Program-made: the position numbers and the translations under genes
Origin: Nemertoderma westbladi
Taxonomy: Eukaryota > Xenacoelomorpha > Nemertodermatida > Nemertodermatidae
Direction: 5' to 3'
NCBI GenBank assembly: GCA_032718475.1
Contig: JAUCBJ010004866.1
Location: forward strand, 1 to 30,606
DNA length: 30,606 nucleotides
Part shown: in pieces, positions 9,136 through 18,245 of the stretch
How the letters are laid out: each line of letters opens with the position of its first letter
How positions within the stretch are numbered: the stretch's first letter is position 1
The notes under the pieces: generated by a model
What the model was told of the DNA's origin: nothing
The model's input: only the letters and a program-made list of their open reading frames with translations
The model's database searches: none

Positions 9136-9147
9136 TATAAATTACAG
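9136..9147. repeat. Target-site duplication of LINE B, right copy
   Basis: TATAAATTACAG, identical to 6116-6127. Confidence 0.85.
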
Positions 9148-10020
9148 TAAATACAATTTATTATTAACAAATTTAAAAAAAAATCCAAAAACAAATAGCA
9201 TCTTATATTTTGCTTTGCATTTGTATTTCCAAATGTGCGGTGGGCCTAATTTGCATCCATTTCTATTAATTGTAATACTGTAGATCAATATTATAACGAC
9301 GCCTACGGTATGGTGGTAAGGCTACTCACTACACTACGGGATTACAACTACAATTCAGTAGTTTAATTTAATCATAATGTATATTTACATGTAACAGTGA
9401 TTCGCAAACATATACTGCTAGGCTCGGCTACCAACCAATATTGTACATAATTAAAAGACAAAACAGCTGTTTCTTAGGTATTTTATTCAAACACATTCTA
9501 TGGGCAATTGGTTAATGGATAATATTTTAGTAAAATTCCATTAAAGAATTAAATTGACTTTTTTCGTATGTAAATGTCCCAACGTAAGTTAACATACAAA
9601 CTCAAAGCGACATCTTCCATTACTCTATTCAACTGACAACATTCATTTTAGTCAATTTAATTTTGGGGGTAGTAATGAATCGTCGACCTCTGTAGATTGC
9701 CTGCCTCGAGGGTCAGTTACTTGACCTTTCATGCTCTACAGTAGTGCCATCCAGAGCATTTTTATGTAGGCTTAAACTGAACACTTTAATTGCAAGTAAA
9801 ATCACTTGGGATGTAAAATGGTAGAATATGCTAGTGTAATGGGCTCAGCAGATTTCAAATACTTCCATCCCCAAGAAATTGATATTTCTTAGATTCCATT
9901 GTCACTTGTTTAGAGTGCTCATAATAAAACTTTGATTTGTTTACTAAACGTTCGTTATTAGTAACTAACTATAAAGATATCAGTTGTTTTTATTAAATAT
10001 ACAGTTTGATTGATTGTTTA
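9148..10020. other. Non-coding stretch
   Basis: AT-rich and without recognisable genes or repeats. Confidence 0.5.
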
Positions 10021-10386
10021 AGATAAAATAAGATAAGATATTTTATTTAATAAGAAGAGAGAGAGATATCTCAACTATGCTAAAACAGCGCACATATAAT
10101 ATTATAAATTCACAAGTAAAAATACGCTCGAAATCAATAGATCAAAACATAGAGCAATGCGACTAATGTTTTAGTACTAAATTTGATTTCATCCCTTTAG
10201 CGCCGAATTAAGTTTTTGGGGTCTTAGACTAAGATAAATGAGGGACATTGTATTGACTCTATTAGGCAGGAGTCCTGCTGCGGCGGTCACCCATCCTGGT
10301 AGGCTGGAGTCAGGCTGTAAGTTACAAAGTTTTACTAATAATTTCCCTTCATTAACATGAAGTGACTGTATCCTGATCTTGGTCAT
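10021..10386 (-). other. Unidentified; possibly a retrotransposon relic
   Basis: A 65-codon minus-strand frame (10386-10189) begins near an IRIQSLHVN stretch followed by LVKLCNLQPD. This is loosely similar to the N-terminal pattern of L2/CR1 endonucleases (N-+SL--N---L---L), but the downstream LSETWL block is missing. In minus-strand orientation the segment is followed by a TATCTTATCTTATTTTATCT simple repeat at about 10021-10045, which could be a LINE tail. The evidence is weak and the frame could be chance. Confidence 0.2.
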
Positions 10387-10764
10387 TGATTACAGAAACC
10401 TGCTATGTCATTTTGAATTACATCTTTATTCAATAAATGTGAAATCGTGTTTGATAATTTCATATTTGTATCGGTATTTTATTTATCAGAATAGGCCTAT
10501 GATTCGTTTAGAGTGCTGCTTGTCACCTTCAATAATATTTATAGTTTTAGAATATTATAAAATGGAATAAGGTATAATGTAGACTAGTGGTCTGAATACA
10601 ACTGAAACCATACTGTAGTTAACAGGCATGGCAACCTTTAATACATTCAAAATTGTTGTATCACTTATAGTTGTGATATTTGATAAGCACAGTAGTAAAT
10701 ACTACCTAACCGGTGGTTGGCAGTGTAAATATGTAGAAACTGAAAACTACAGTATACTGGCCAT
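10387..10764. other. Non-coding stretch
   Basis: A 63-codon frame at 10379-10570 has no domain. TAGGCCTA at 10492. Confidence 0.45.
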
Positions 10765-10769
10765 ACCAT

Positions 10770-10893
10770 AGTGGTCATAACGACCATATTTTATGTTGTC
10801 GTTATTTAATGACCAGTAAGCAAACAGCAGGCCTTCGTTATGAGTCTGGTCTGGTTTTTTGTTTTCTCCTATGGGTTTTGCCCCTGACCAGAC
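10770..10893. repeat. Two successive inverted repeats left of the DNA transposon
   Basis: TGGTCATAACGAC near 10770 pairs with GTCGTTATTTAATGACCA ending near 10815, with a five-base bulge. Further right, GTCTGGTC (10844-10851) pairs with GACCAGAC (10886-10893). They may be remains of another small element or part of the flank. Confidence 0.4.
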
Positions 10894-10964
10894 ATTTCCG
10901 AAAATTCGAATTAACATATATTTATTAGGGTGTAGTGAAAAATGCAAATTTTATCTAAACACTT

Positions 10965-11324
10965 AGCAACTTTCAGGGATGATGAGGTTCAGGGAGTAGT
11001 AAAAAAATGTAAAATATTAAATCGTTCTGAAAAGTGGAACATGTGACACCAGTGACGTAATTTTTGGCAGATAAAATATAATTTTTGACAAATTTCATAA
11101 AAATGTGAGGGACATGTGTGAATTTGGCATGACAGCAACAGAACACAAAAAAAGTTATTAGAAGTGGCTTAAGTTGATATGAGGTCAATACTAAATAATC
11201 TGTGATACATTAATGTTTTAATCTGGTTGCTATGGAAACACGAGAGCAAGAAATTCGAAATATAATACTCAATTATTATACTGTACTCTAGTTGGAAGGA
11301 TGGGCGTAGGTGTGTTTGATATTA
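10965..11324 (+). repeat. Left terminal inverted repeat
   Basis: It starts AGCAACTTTCAGGGATGATG and ends GTGTTTGATATT. The reverse complement of 14583-14945 follows it closely. It contains a perfect X-box GTTGCTATGGAAAC at 11226-11239 and a TGACGTAA element near 11053. Confidence 0.8.
11226..11239. promoter_or_regulatory. RFX-type X-box in left TIR
   Basis: GTTGCTATGGAAAC fits the X-box half-site arrangement GTNNYY-AT-RRNAAC bound by RFX factors in animals. Its position 760 bp upstream of the transposase start would allow a promoter role, but binding is inferred from sequence alone. Confidence 0.45.
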
Positions 11325-11596
11325 TTAAGTGGGCGACTATGTGCCAAGTTACTAATGTTTTGTTTAGGCTGGTCGCTATAGCAATGCAATATTCTAGAAT
11401 GTATTATATTGTTAGCCTGTAGCTATATTATTTTACATAAGGTTCAATTCAGTAGGCTTACTGGCAAACACGGTATCGGTAGTTTATCTAACCCTACTCT
11501 ACTCCTAATCTGTTCCTATTCTTCCTAATTATGTTGAAGATTACTGTAATCTCAGACGTACCTCCTGCAGTTTTACTTGAACTATTGAACTTTATC

Positions 11597-11655
11597 TACA
11601 GTACTTTATGTACAGTACTTTTGTATTTTATGCACTGTACGTTTTTTATGTTAAG
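11597..11655. repeat. TACAGTA/GTACTTTATGTAC-type tandem repeat, left part
   Basis: TACAGTACTTTATGTACAGTAC is followed by diverged versions. The same motif resumes at 11886 beyond the MITE, so the MITE appears to have inserted into this repeat. Confidence 0.55.
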
Positions 11656-11669
11656 TTTTTGTTTTACTT

Positions 11670-11672
11670 TAA
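11670..11672. repeat. TAA target duplication of MITE, left
   Basis: TAA directly before GTCCCCCCTCACACGG, matched by TAA at 11885-11887. Confidence 0.6.
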
Positions 11673-11884
11673 GTCCCCCCTCACACGGAGCAACTTGTTT
11701 CTGCAACTTCGTTCTGAAACTTGTTGCTGGACCCCCTCACACACAGAAACAAGTTGCAGAAACTTGTGTCTGGAGTCCTCACACACGGAAACAAGTTTCG
11801 AAAACAACTTGCAGCTAAAGTTTCCGTGTGTGAGGGGGTCCAGCAACAAGTTTCAGAAACAAGTTGCTCCGTGTGAGGAGGGCC
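11673..11884. mobile_element. 212-bp Harbinger-like MITE
   Basis: A foldback element whose ends are near-perfect inverted repeats. CCTCACACGGAGCAACTTG near the left end is matched by CAAGTTGCTCCGTGTGAGG at the right end. The inverted similarity continues inward through CTTGTTGCTGGACCCCCTCA. Inner (CTCACACACGGAAACAAGTT)-type subrepeats occur in the middle. The 3-bp TAA duplication and GG/CC-rich tips fit PIF/Harbinger-derived MITEs, though the tips (GTCCCCCC versus GGCCCTCC) differ at two positions. It has no coding capacity. Confidence 0.75.
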
Positions 11885-11887
11885 TAA
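11885..11887. repeat. TAA target duplication of MITE, right
   Basis: Matches 11670-11672. Confidence 0.6.
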
Positions 11888-11955
11888 GTACTGTACTTTA
11901 TGTATATGTACTGTACTTAATGTACAGTAGGCCTACTGTACTTTATGTACTGTAG
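11886..11955. repeat. GTACTTTATGTACTGTA tandem repeat, right part
   Basis: Several tandem variants of GTACTTTATGTACTGTA. It includes the perfect 18-bp palindrome TACAGTAGGCCTACTGTA at 11923-11940, which joins the two most frequent words of the window. Confidence 0.65.
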
Positions 11956-11999
11956 TATTTGCATTTTAGTATAATTTTATGCAGTAATATTCATAGATC

Positions 12000-14093
12000 A
12001 TGGCGGCAAAGAACACCACGCAATCTGATAACCGAATATATGGAAACCCATGTGAGCTGCCTGAGAATCAACTGCCAACACTTGGTGATATGTTGCGATT
12101 CTGCCAACTTGTGAAACGAGACCACAAGGTCAACAGTGGATGTAAACAGGAACTGGGACTGCGTAAAATGGCTGAGATTGTAGCTACAGATATACTTAGA
12201 GTCTATGAAAGAGCAACAATTCAAGTGATTTCATTTGAAGGAGTGGTAAAGAAGATATTGCATGAATGGCATGGGTTACGGGTAAAGATTGAGACAGTAG
12301 CACCTGCTCGTCAAGCTAAGCCATTCTACATAGCGAGAGTTGCGGAATTCAAGGTTAATTTCAATAAACTTTTTGACATCATATCATACAAGGACCTATG
12401 TGCTGAAGAAGTAGACTTTGTGGGCGATCAGCGAAGTGAAAGAATAATGTATATTGGAGGGATAGATGGAATTGCGGCCATTAAAGCCAGGAAGAAGGAA
12501 AGGAGAGAATCTGACAAACAGCAACAGATGACTAAGGAGAAAGAGCGTATTCAAAAGGAAGATGGCATTGATCTTGACATGGAACCTGAAGATATTGGCC
12601 AACTGCCAGTCGAAGTATCAAATTCACCTTGCAGTGATATTTATGTGCCAGAAACATCATCCAGTAAGGTAGGATCTGTTCAAAATCGTATGAAACTGCC
12701 TACTGTATCATCACATGAAGCAGACAGATATGGGGTGTCTGATAGAGTTGCTGCTGCCATTGCTACTGCTACATTGCAGGATACGATGCCAGGATTTAAT
12801 ACCAAACAAGTGATTGACCACCACAAAATTCGTCGAAGTCGTAAAAGATTGAGGATGGATGTCATAATGGAAAACAATTGTCATTCAATATCGGGACTCT
12901 ACTTCGATGGCAAAAAGGACCAAACGTTGGAAAGGGATAGTAAAACGGGCCATGTGCACGCTGTTATCCAGGACCATTTTGTGATTGTTCAAGAACCCGA
13001 AGGCAAATACATTGGCCATGTCAGTCCAAAATCTGGTTGTTCTAGAGACATTCTGAATTCGATTCTTCTAAAGCTTGAAGACAAAGATATTGCATTGAAT
13101 GATCTTAAGGTAGTTGGCTGCGATGGCACTAATGTCAATGTTGGCCATCTGGCTGGTATAATTCGACAACTAGAAGAGGTAGACAAGCAGCCACTTCAGT
13201 GGTCAATTTGTCTGCTTCACCTGAATGAGTTGCCATTGCGTCACATATTCATCAAGCTGGATGGTGAAACATCAGGTCCTACAGCCTACAAAGGGGTTAT
13301 TGGCAAACGTATCAACTCATTGCCTGCACTAACAACCCTTGAGATTATTGATTTTGTCCCAACTCACTCTCAGAATTTCAAACTCTTGGATGAAGATGCT
13401 ATTGTTACTCTCAGCACTGATCAAAAGTATTTATATATGATCACGCAGGCAATCATTGAAGGTAAATGCCCAGATCATGTTGCAAGTGTCGACCCAGGAC
13501 GATTATCATATTACCGATGGCTGACCACAGCTGATCGAGTCTGTCGCCTCTATGTCAGTACTCTTCAGCCAAGTAATGAACTCAAGCTGCTTACATCATA
13601 CATTATTAGTGTCTATTCACCCCTTTGGTTTCAAATAAAACAGAAAAGCTGTCTCCAAGATGCTTCAAACAACTTCTTCTCGCTTGTTTCCTGGACAAGA
13701 CACCTTGAAGATGACATAAAGGCCATCATTGATCCTGTTATCAAACGTAATGCATATGCTGCACATCCTGAAAATATACTATTTGCCATGATTATTGATA
13801 AGTATAGAATGATCCGTGAGCTGGGTGTACGCCGCATTTTGAAAGCGCGCAGTAATTATACCAAATATAGCATTATCCATCCGGAGTTCGTGAGGGAATT
13901 TCACACTCCATCCAACATAAACTTTAATGCAACTGATTACTATGAACTGATCAATTGGTTTGACCCTTCATTGATGGTCACACCCCCTCCTGTTCTAAGA
14001 GATGTGCCTGATGTAGACTTGCTTTCATTCCTTGACTGCACAAGTGCGAAGTGGTTTGATCTTTCACTATCCTTGTTATACCCAAGGGGTTGA
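12000..14093 (+). CDS. Transposase-like protein, uncharacterised family (697 aa)
   Basis: This is the only long intact frame in the window. The start ATG at 12000 has a strong Kozak context (A at -3, G at +4). The N-terminal third includes DFVGDQRSER (about residues 138-148) and a highly charged, probably coiled-coil run (about 160-190). The C-terminal half has hAT/MULE-like order: YFDGKKD (D303), VVGCDGTNVNVG (D375), CLLHLNELPLRHIF (C404-x2-H407), STDQKYLYMI, and RWLTTADRVCRLY (W507). I recall many unannotated aphid, Hydra and other invertebrate proteins with these blocks. The likely role is DNA cutting and joining at the flanking TIRs. Whether D303 and D375 are catalytic is inference. The last roughly 20 residues are out of frame; the true C-terminus continues in another frame to 14229. 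Confidence 0.8.
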   Translation: MAAKNTTQSDNRIYGNPCELPENQLPTLGDMLRFCQLVKRDHKVNSGCKQELGLRKMAEIVATDILRVYERATIQVISFEGVVKKILHEWHGLRVKIETVAPARQAKPFYIARVAEFKVNFNKLFDIISYKDLCAEEVDFVGDQRSERIMYIGGIDGIAAIKARKKERRESDKQQQMTKEKERIQKEDGIDLDMEPEDIGQLPVEVSNSPCSDIYVPETSSSKVGSVQNRMKLPTVSSHEADRYGVSDRVAAAIATATLQDTMPGFNTKQVIDHHKIRRSRKRLRMDVIMENNCHSISGLYFDGKKDQTLERDSKTGHVHAVIQDHFVIVQEPEGKYIGHVSPKSGCSRDILNSILLKLEDKDIALNDLKVVGCDGTNVNVGHLAGIIRQLEEVDKQPLQWSICLLHLNELPLRHIFIKLDGETSGPTAYKGVIGKRINSLPALTTLEIIDFVPTHSQNFKLLDEDAIVTLSTDQKYLYMITQAIIEGKCPDHVASVDPGRLSYYRWLTTADRVCRLYVSTLQPSNELKLLTSYIISVYSPLWFQIKQKSCLQDASNNFFSLVSWTRHLEDDIKAIIDPVIKRNAYAAHPENILFAMIIDKYRMIRELGVRRILKARSNYTKYSIIHPEFVREFHTPSNINFNATDYYELINWFDPSLMVTPPPVLRDVPDVDLLSFLDCTSAKWFDLSLSLLYPRG

Positions 14094-14229
14094 GAGGTTG
14101 ATCCGAGTGGTTTCAACAGTGTCAATGGAAGTTATTGGTTCTACTGCATGTGACAATCTGATTCGTTCAAGGATGGCAGGACGAGAACAGCGATCCAAAT
14201 TCAACACGAAGAAGGATTTTAGTTTGTGA
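14044..14229 (+). pseudogene. Displaced C-terminus of the transposase-like protein
   Basis: In the frame shifted relative to the main gene, the text HYPCYTQGVERLIRVV then GSTACDNLIRSRMAGRE ends at a stop at 14227-14229. In my memory of the family, the blocks before W507 are followed by a C-H-TQ-VER block and a final basic RxxSR-like tail. The frameshift must lie between about 14040 and 14070. The Glu of VER (codon 14092-14094) is a candidate third acidic residue of a DDE triad. If so, this copy cannot make a complete active site from one frame. Confidence 0.7.
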
Positions 14230-14582
14230 TCTTATTGACTTTGGTATTTTGACAGAGTTGGCTGTTGCTATTACATGGTAGATTTCAGTGAGGTTGTCAT
14301 TTTATACAGTTTGTGGCCTGGTTATCTGTGTTATACAGTATTTGGTCCTCAATACATCCAGAGGTTACATCAGAAGTTTACAGTAGATTTCACTGAGGTT
14401 GACATTTCAAACACTTTGTTAACAGCTTATCTGTGTTATATGTGGTTATCAAACATTATGTGTTTACAAGTAAAAGTTTACAGTAATTTTGTTTACCTAT
14501 GAGAGTTATGGTATATTAAACAGGCTAATCTGAAGCTCATTTATGGTGATTATCTGCATAATTTACATTTGGTCCACAAAAA
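14230..14582. other. Transposon 3' region, non-coding
   Basis: Lies between the displaced stop and the right TIR. TTTACAGTAGATTTCA near 14377 repeats, diverged, around 14270 and 14475. A short frame at 14275-14502 is not supported as a gene. Confidence 0.5.
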
Positions 14583-14945
14583 CAATATCAAACATATCTA
14601 TGCCCTTAATTCTAACTACAGCATATGGAGTAATATTCTTTGAATTTGTTGCTCTTGCGTTTCCATAGCAACCAGATTAAAACAATAATGCATCTCAGAT
14701 TATTTAGTATTGACCTCATATCAACTTTAAGACACTTCTAATAATATCATTATTGTGCCCAGTTGCTGTGAATATAAGCATGCAGAATTCACACAAGTCC
14801 CCCACATTTTGATGAAATTTGTCAAATATTACATTTTATCTTCCAAAAATGACGTCACTGGTGTCACATGTTCCACTTTTCAGATCGAGGCAATATTTCA
14901 CATTTTTTAACTACTCCCCGAACCTCATCATTCCTGAAAGTTGCT
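14583..14945 (-). repeat. Right terminal inverted repeat
   Basis: Reverse complement of 10965-11324 with small indels. It carries the X-box (GTTTCCATAGCAAC, 14659-14672) and a full palindromic CRE, TGACGTCA, at 14850-14857. Just outside the outer end, AAAGCAACTT repeats part of the tip in inverse orientation. Confidence 0.8.
14659..14672. promoter_or_regulatory. RFX-type X-box in right TIR
   Basis: GTTTCCATAGCAAC, the reverse complement of the left-arm X-box, conserved exactly although neighbouring bases have diverged. Confidence 0.45.
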
Positions 14946-17900
14946 GTCCAAAGCAACTTCTAGAACTAACCTTCTCAGTAAGTTAATTCAAACATGTTAA
15001 TTTCAAAACGTTTTGATGATAAATTTATAATAATAATAATATTATTCTTCCCATGGCGGGTATTATAAATGAGGGCGAAGGGCTCAATGTTGATTATAAT
15101 TGAGGCACCAGTTTGTATTTTGCATGCAGTGTAATTAACGTAAGACGATAATGCTGATATCTATAAAAATTAATTTTTATTTGAATTGGGGCGAATCGTG
15201 AAAGAGTTGGTTGTCAAGCACGGATTAATTTTTGCACTTTGATTCTTCCCCGAAGGGAATTAGTAAACGATTAGGCGAAAGAGCGTGTTACTACATGTAA
15301 CAATGACAGCACCATTAACTGTGCTACAGGCTTATCCCTTGCAGCTCGAAATGCGCCTAATACCTAATACACACATAGTCGCAGTGATGGCAGGGGTCAC
15401 AGATATTCCCAGTTGGGTATATTTTGATTGATGTCGTGTTCCCTCATATTCTACGCTGCGTGACTTGATTGCATAAAAAACAATGTCATCTGGAAGCGCA
15501 ACATGTACATACATAAAATATGTGTAAACGTAATATGTACGAATTAAATTAAATTCTTTTGTTCTTCATTATCTGTGAACATGTCTCAACTGCAGAATGC
15601 AGTATAATCAACAATGGATTTAAACAATCCATGAAATCGTTATTCCTATATCTTAACTTTCTGAGGGCAATTGACTAATAACAGAAAATATAAATCAAAA
15701 ATGTAAAATCTGTGCATATTTATACAAACATTAAAATTGTTTTGCAATATAAAAATTGACAGAAATGTATTCATTCATTCTACGATTGATGTCCTTGTAA
15801 ATTTATGTACAAACTCTGCTTTTCCTGACTTTTTGTGTATCATGATGTGATTAATCCCTATCATGACTCCTACTTCAACTTCGGCACAACAACACTTTTA
15901 GGGCACAACAATACTTTTAGATTTAAACAGTTAGTGAGATATTGCACCTTGTAAAGACATTCACATTCACCAAAGACACCCGAAGATACAGAAACAGGCA
16001 AAGAAAAGTTATTGGATGGCCACCACATCTGTTCAAAGTGGGAGATTGCCTGGTCATAGTCATGTACTGTACCAGTTGATCCCTCGGTGATATTAGTGAC
16101 TGGCTAGAAGTAAAGATGGCATTGGTAGCGGTAGAGCTGGATTTTAACAATGAGATACCACCATAATTGCAGAGCAACCGATAGCTTATAAGTGCGGCTT
16201 CTTGAACATCGTACATCGTATGTAACAGTCTAGCATATACCAAAAGTATTCAGTGTAATGACCATCACACAGATCTATTGGATAAAAGTCACTTTAAGCA
16301 GTTATTCTCCTGTATTTATTTTCAAAGCCAGGACATGTGGTAGATTGCTTTGTAGATGCAGACATATTTGCTAATTGCCATATCAATAACCCTAATCGAA
16401 GTTCTTAACATCTCCTAAGAAGTGTCACTATAAGTAATGTTATTTATATTGATTGATCAAGTGATGACCATAATCAAATTTTTAAGTAGTTGGTTTTTTG
16501 GTTTTGATAAACTTATGAGTAACAACTTGTCATCTACTTCAAAGAATAAAAGTTAAAAATCATTGAAAGTATAACTCCGGCGAATGGATATCTTGTATTC
16601 CAAGAACATACATAGTTCATCATGATTTGAAGATAAATAAGGGCTAATCCTTCCCCTTGAAAGGGAAATCCACAAAACTCAAAATGAGTCTGTTTCTTTA
16701 TCTGATCTTATGTCATGGATCTGCCACAATACAAATTGATTTTATCATATATTCCTATAGAATTAAAGTTTCGAGCATACAGGATCATACTGCTTTGGAG
16801 GAGTATACAAAAATGACAGCCAATTGCCTGTCTTTCTTTGTAGATAGTTCTGTACATTGATGGTCCTTCTGAATTGTTAAAATTACCTCCAAGTGCCTGA
16901 CATTCATGAAACTATTTTTATTCCCATACTCGAGTTGTTACACATCATTCCTGATGTGAATTAACTAAATTCTGTTTAATTGCTTTGCTGAGAGATTCCA
17001 CAATGGCTGTGAGCTTTGAGATTCCACAATACCAAAGTATGACCAAAAATAAGAGAGGTTACCTTCGTTATTGGGTACTGGAACCAGCAGTTTTGTCTTC
17101 AATTCTCGCTGACTTCCTTTTGATACCTCTTCTCCACTACTAGTATGGGGTAAAAAAAAGTCATAGGAAATTCATCTACCTTGATGACAACAAGATAAAC
17201 ATTGGTATATTTTGTCATTAACCGCTATAAATATTATATCACCAGAAGTGTCCCTGTGCCTGACACAGAATGTGCGATGAAATACTCAGGCATTCCCAAA
17301 ATACACCAGAGAGATGACACTGTGGTTTCACCAATTGACCTTTGTAATCGCTGCCTTCACTTTCACACATAGCTATTCAGTACATGTTATGTTATATCCA
17401 GGAAATTAATTTTTTTAAATATTATATAGATCAGGAAGTGCCCCTTATTTACCAGTATCCACCATCAGTAGCAGATTTAACTTATACAAACTTTTAATCA
17501 TAATCATTTCCTTCCTCATGCTGAAAAAGTGTTACTGCATCGCACAGTGGATGAGGTATTCTGCTGCATTATACAATGTTCAAAAAGTTAATTCCTGAGA
17601 TTTAATTACTTGTTGTTCGCAATTAATCATTGACGTATAAGTACAGGGTGCTCCGTTCGAATTATTTAATATCCTCTCCAGATGTAAGATATTTATACAA
17701 TTAATTGGTGAAGACTTTATACGGTGGATTTTAAAACGCCACGCACTGAATTTTATAAAGTGCTAAAAAGGTCTTGAAGTAAATTGTTTTATCTACTTTC
17801 CTGTCAAGCTATTTAGGCCTCGTTTTGCTCTAGTTATCAACAGAACTACAGTACTATTTAAAAGGTTTTGTTGTTACGTTTGGATTATATTGGAATATTA

Positions 17901-18030
17901 GGTAATGATAATGGTCAATGTTTATATCTACGTAAACATTGTAAATTTTTTATTATCATCAGATAATGCTATTAGAGTGGCCGCAAGAATTGCTCTATCA
18001 CCATCCTATAACTCCAATGATGGGCATTTA
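14946..18030. other. Non-coding stretch
   Basis: Frames at 15332-15514 (minus), 15923-16243 (minus, 106 codons) and 16657-16860 (plus) show no domain I recognise. 15170-15500 is less AT-rich and less repetitive, with AGGGGTCA (a nuclear-receptor-like half site) near 15392 and TTGATTGATG near 15424. A direct repeat GAGATTCCACAAT occurs near 16989 and 17020. Confidence 0.45.
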
Positions 18031-18245
18031 ATTTAATAGGGAAATCCTGAATTCGGAGTCACGATTCCAATCGAACGCAAATTTGTATTTGCATTCAAGG
18101 CATGTACTTCCTCTAGCTGTCTCTCTCATTACATTGGATTGCCATTACCCTGGGACATACTCTCTAATGAGTTTGTCCAAACCCCCTGGCTCTGATAACT
18201 AATGAGAGCACCATTGACTATAATAAACAATCATTTACATTTGAA
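18031..18245. promoter_or_regulatory. Candidate cis-regulatory island
   Basis: It contains an octamer ATTTGCAT (18087-18094) inside the inverted repeat GCAAAT-TTGT-ATTTGC (18077-18092). Two CTAATGAG homeodomain-like sites lie near 18165 and 18200, and a forkhead-like AATAAACAAT near 18222. Such clustering in complex non-repetitive sequence resembles developmental enhancers, but no comparison was possible. Confidence 0.25.

Larger units (their letters stand above)
10965..14945 (+). mobile_element. Long-TIR DNA transposon with hAT-like transposase gene
   Basis: Inverted repeats of about 360 bp (10965-11324 and 14583-14945) bracket a single long gene on the plus strand. The arms share an identical 33-bp block (11026-11058 versus 14852-14884) and align along their whole length with small indels. 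The outermost shared bases are AGCAACTTTCAGG. I found no convincing target-site duplication, so the exact ends may lie a little outside these limits. A MITE has inserted between left arm and gene. The gene is open for 697 codons but its C-terminus is frameshifted, so this copy is probably recent yet inactive. Confidence 0.8.

Noticed and set aside
10921-10964. Extension of the long TIR further outward
   Set aside because: Only an isolated AATTAACAT match lies at a similar distance on both sides. The intervening 47-48 bases do not align above chance, so the ends were placed at AGCAACTTTCAGG.
12396-13837. Minus-strand frames of 60-70 codons opposite the transposase-like gene
   Set aside because: They are antisense shadows of the coding strand with no recognisable motifs.
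15923-16243. 106-codon minus-strand frame
   Set aside because: No domain, no signal peptide, no recognisable neighbours or splice context. Kept only as part of a non-coding stretch.
16657-16860. Small frame with a hydrophobic stretch resembling a signal peptide
   Set aside because: Hydrophobic runs are common in AT-rich chance frames. There is no cysteine pattern, promoter or homologue to support a secreted peptide.
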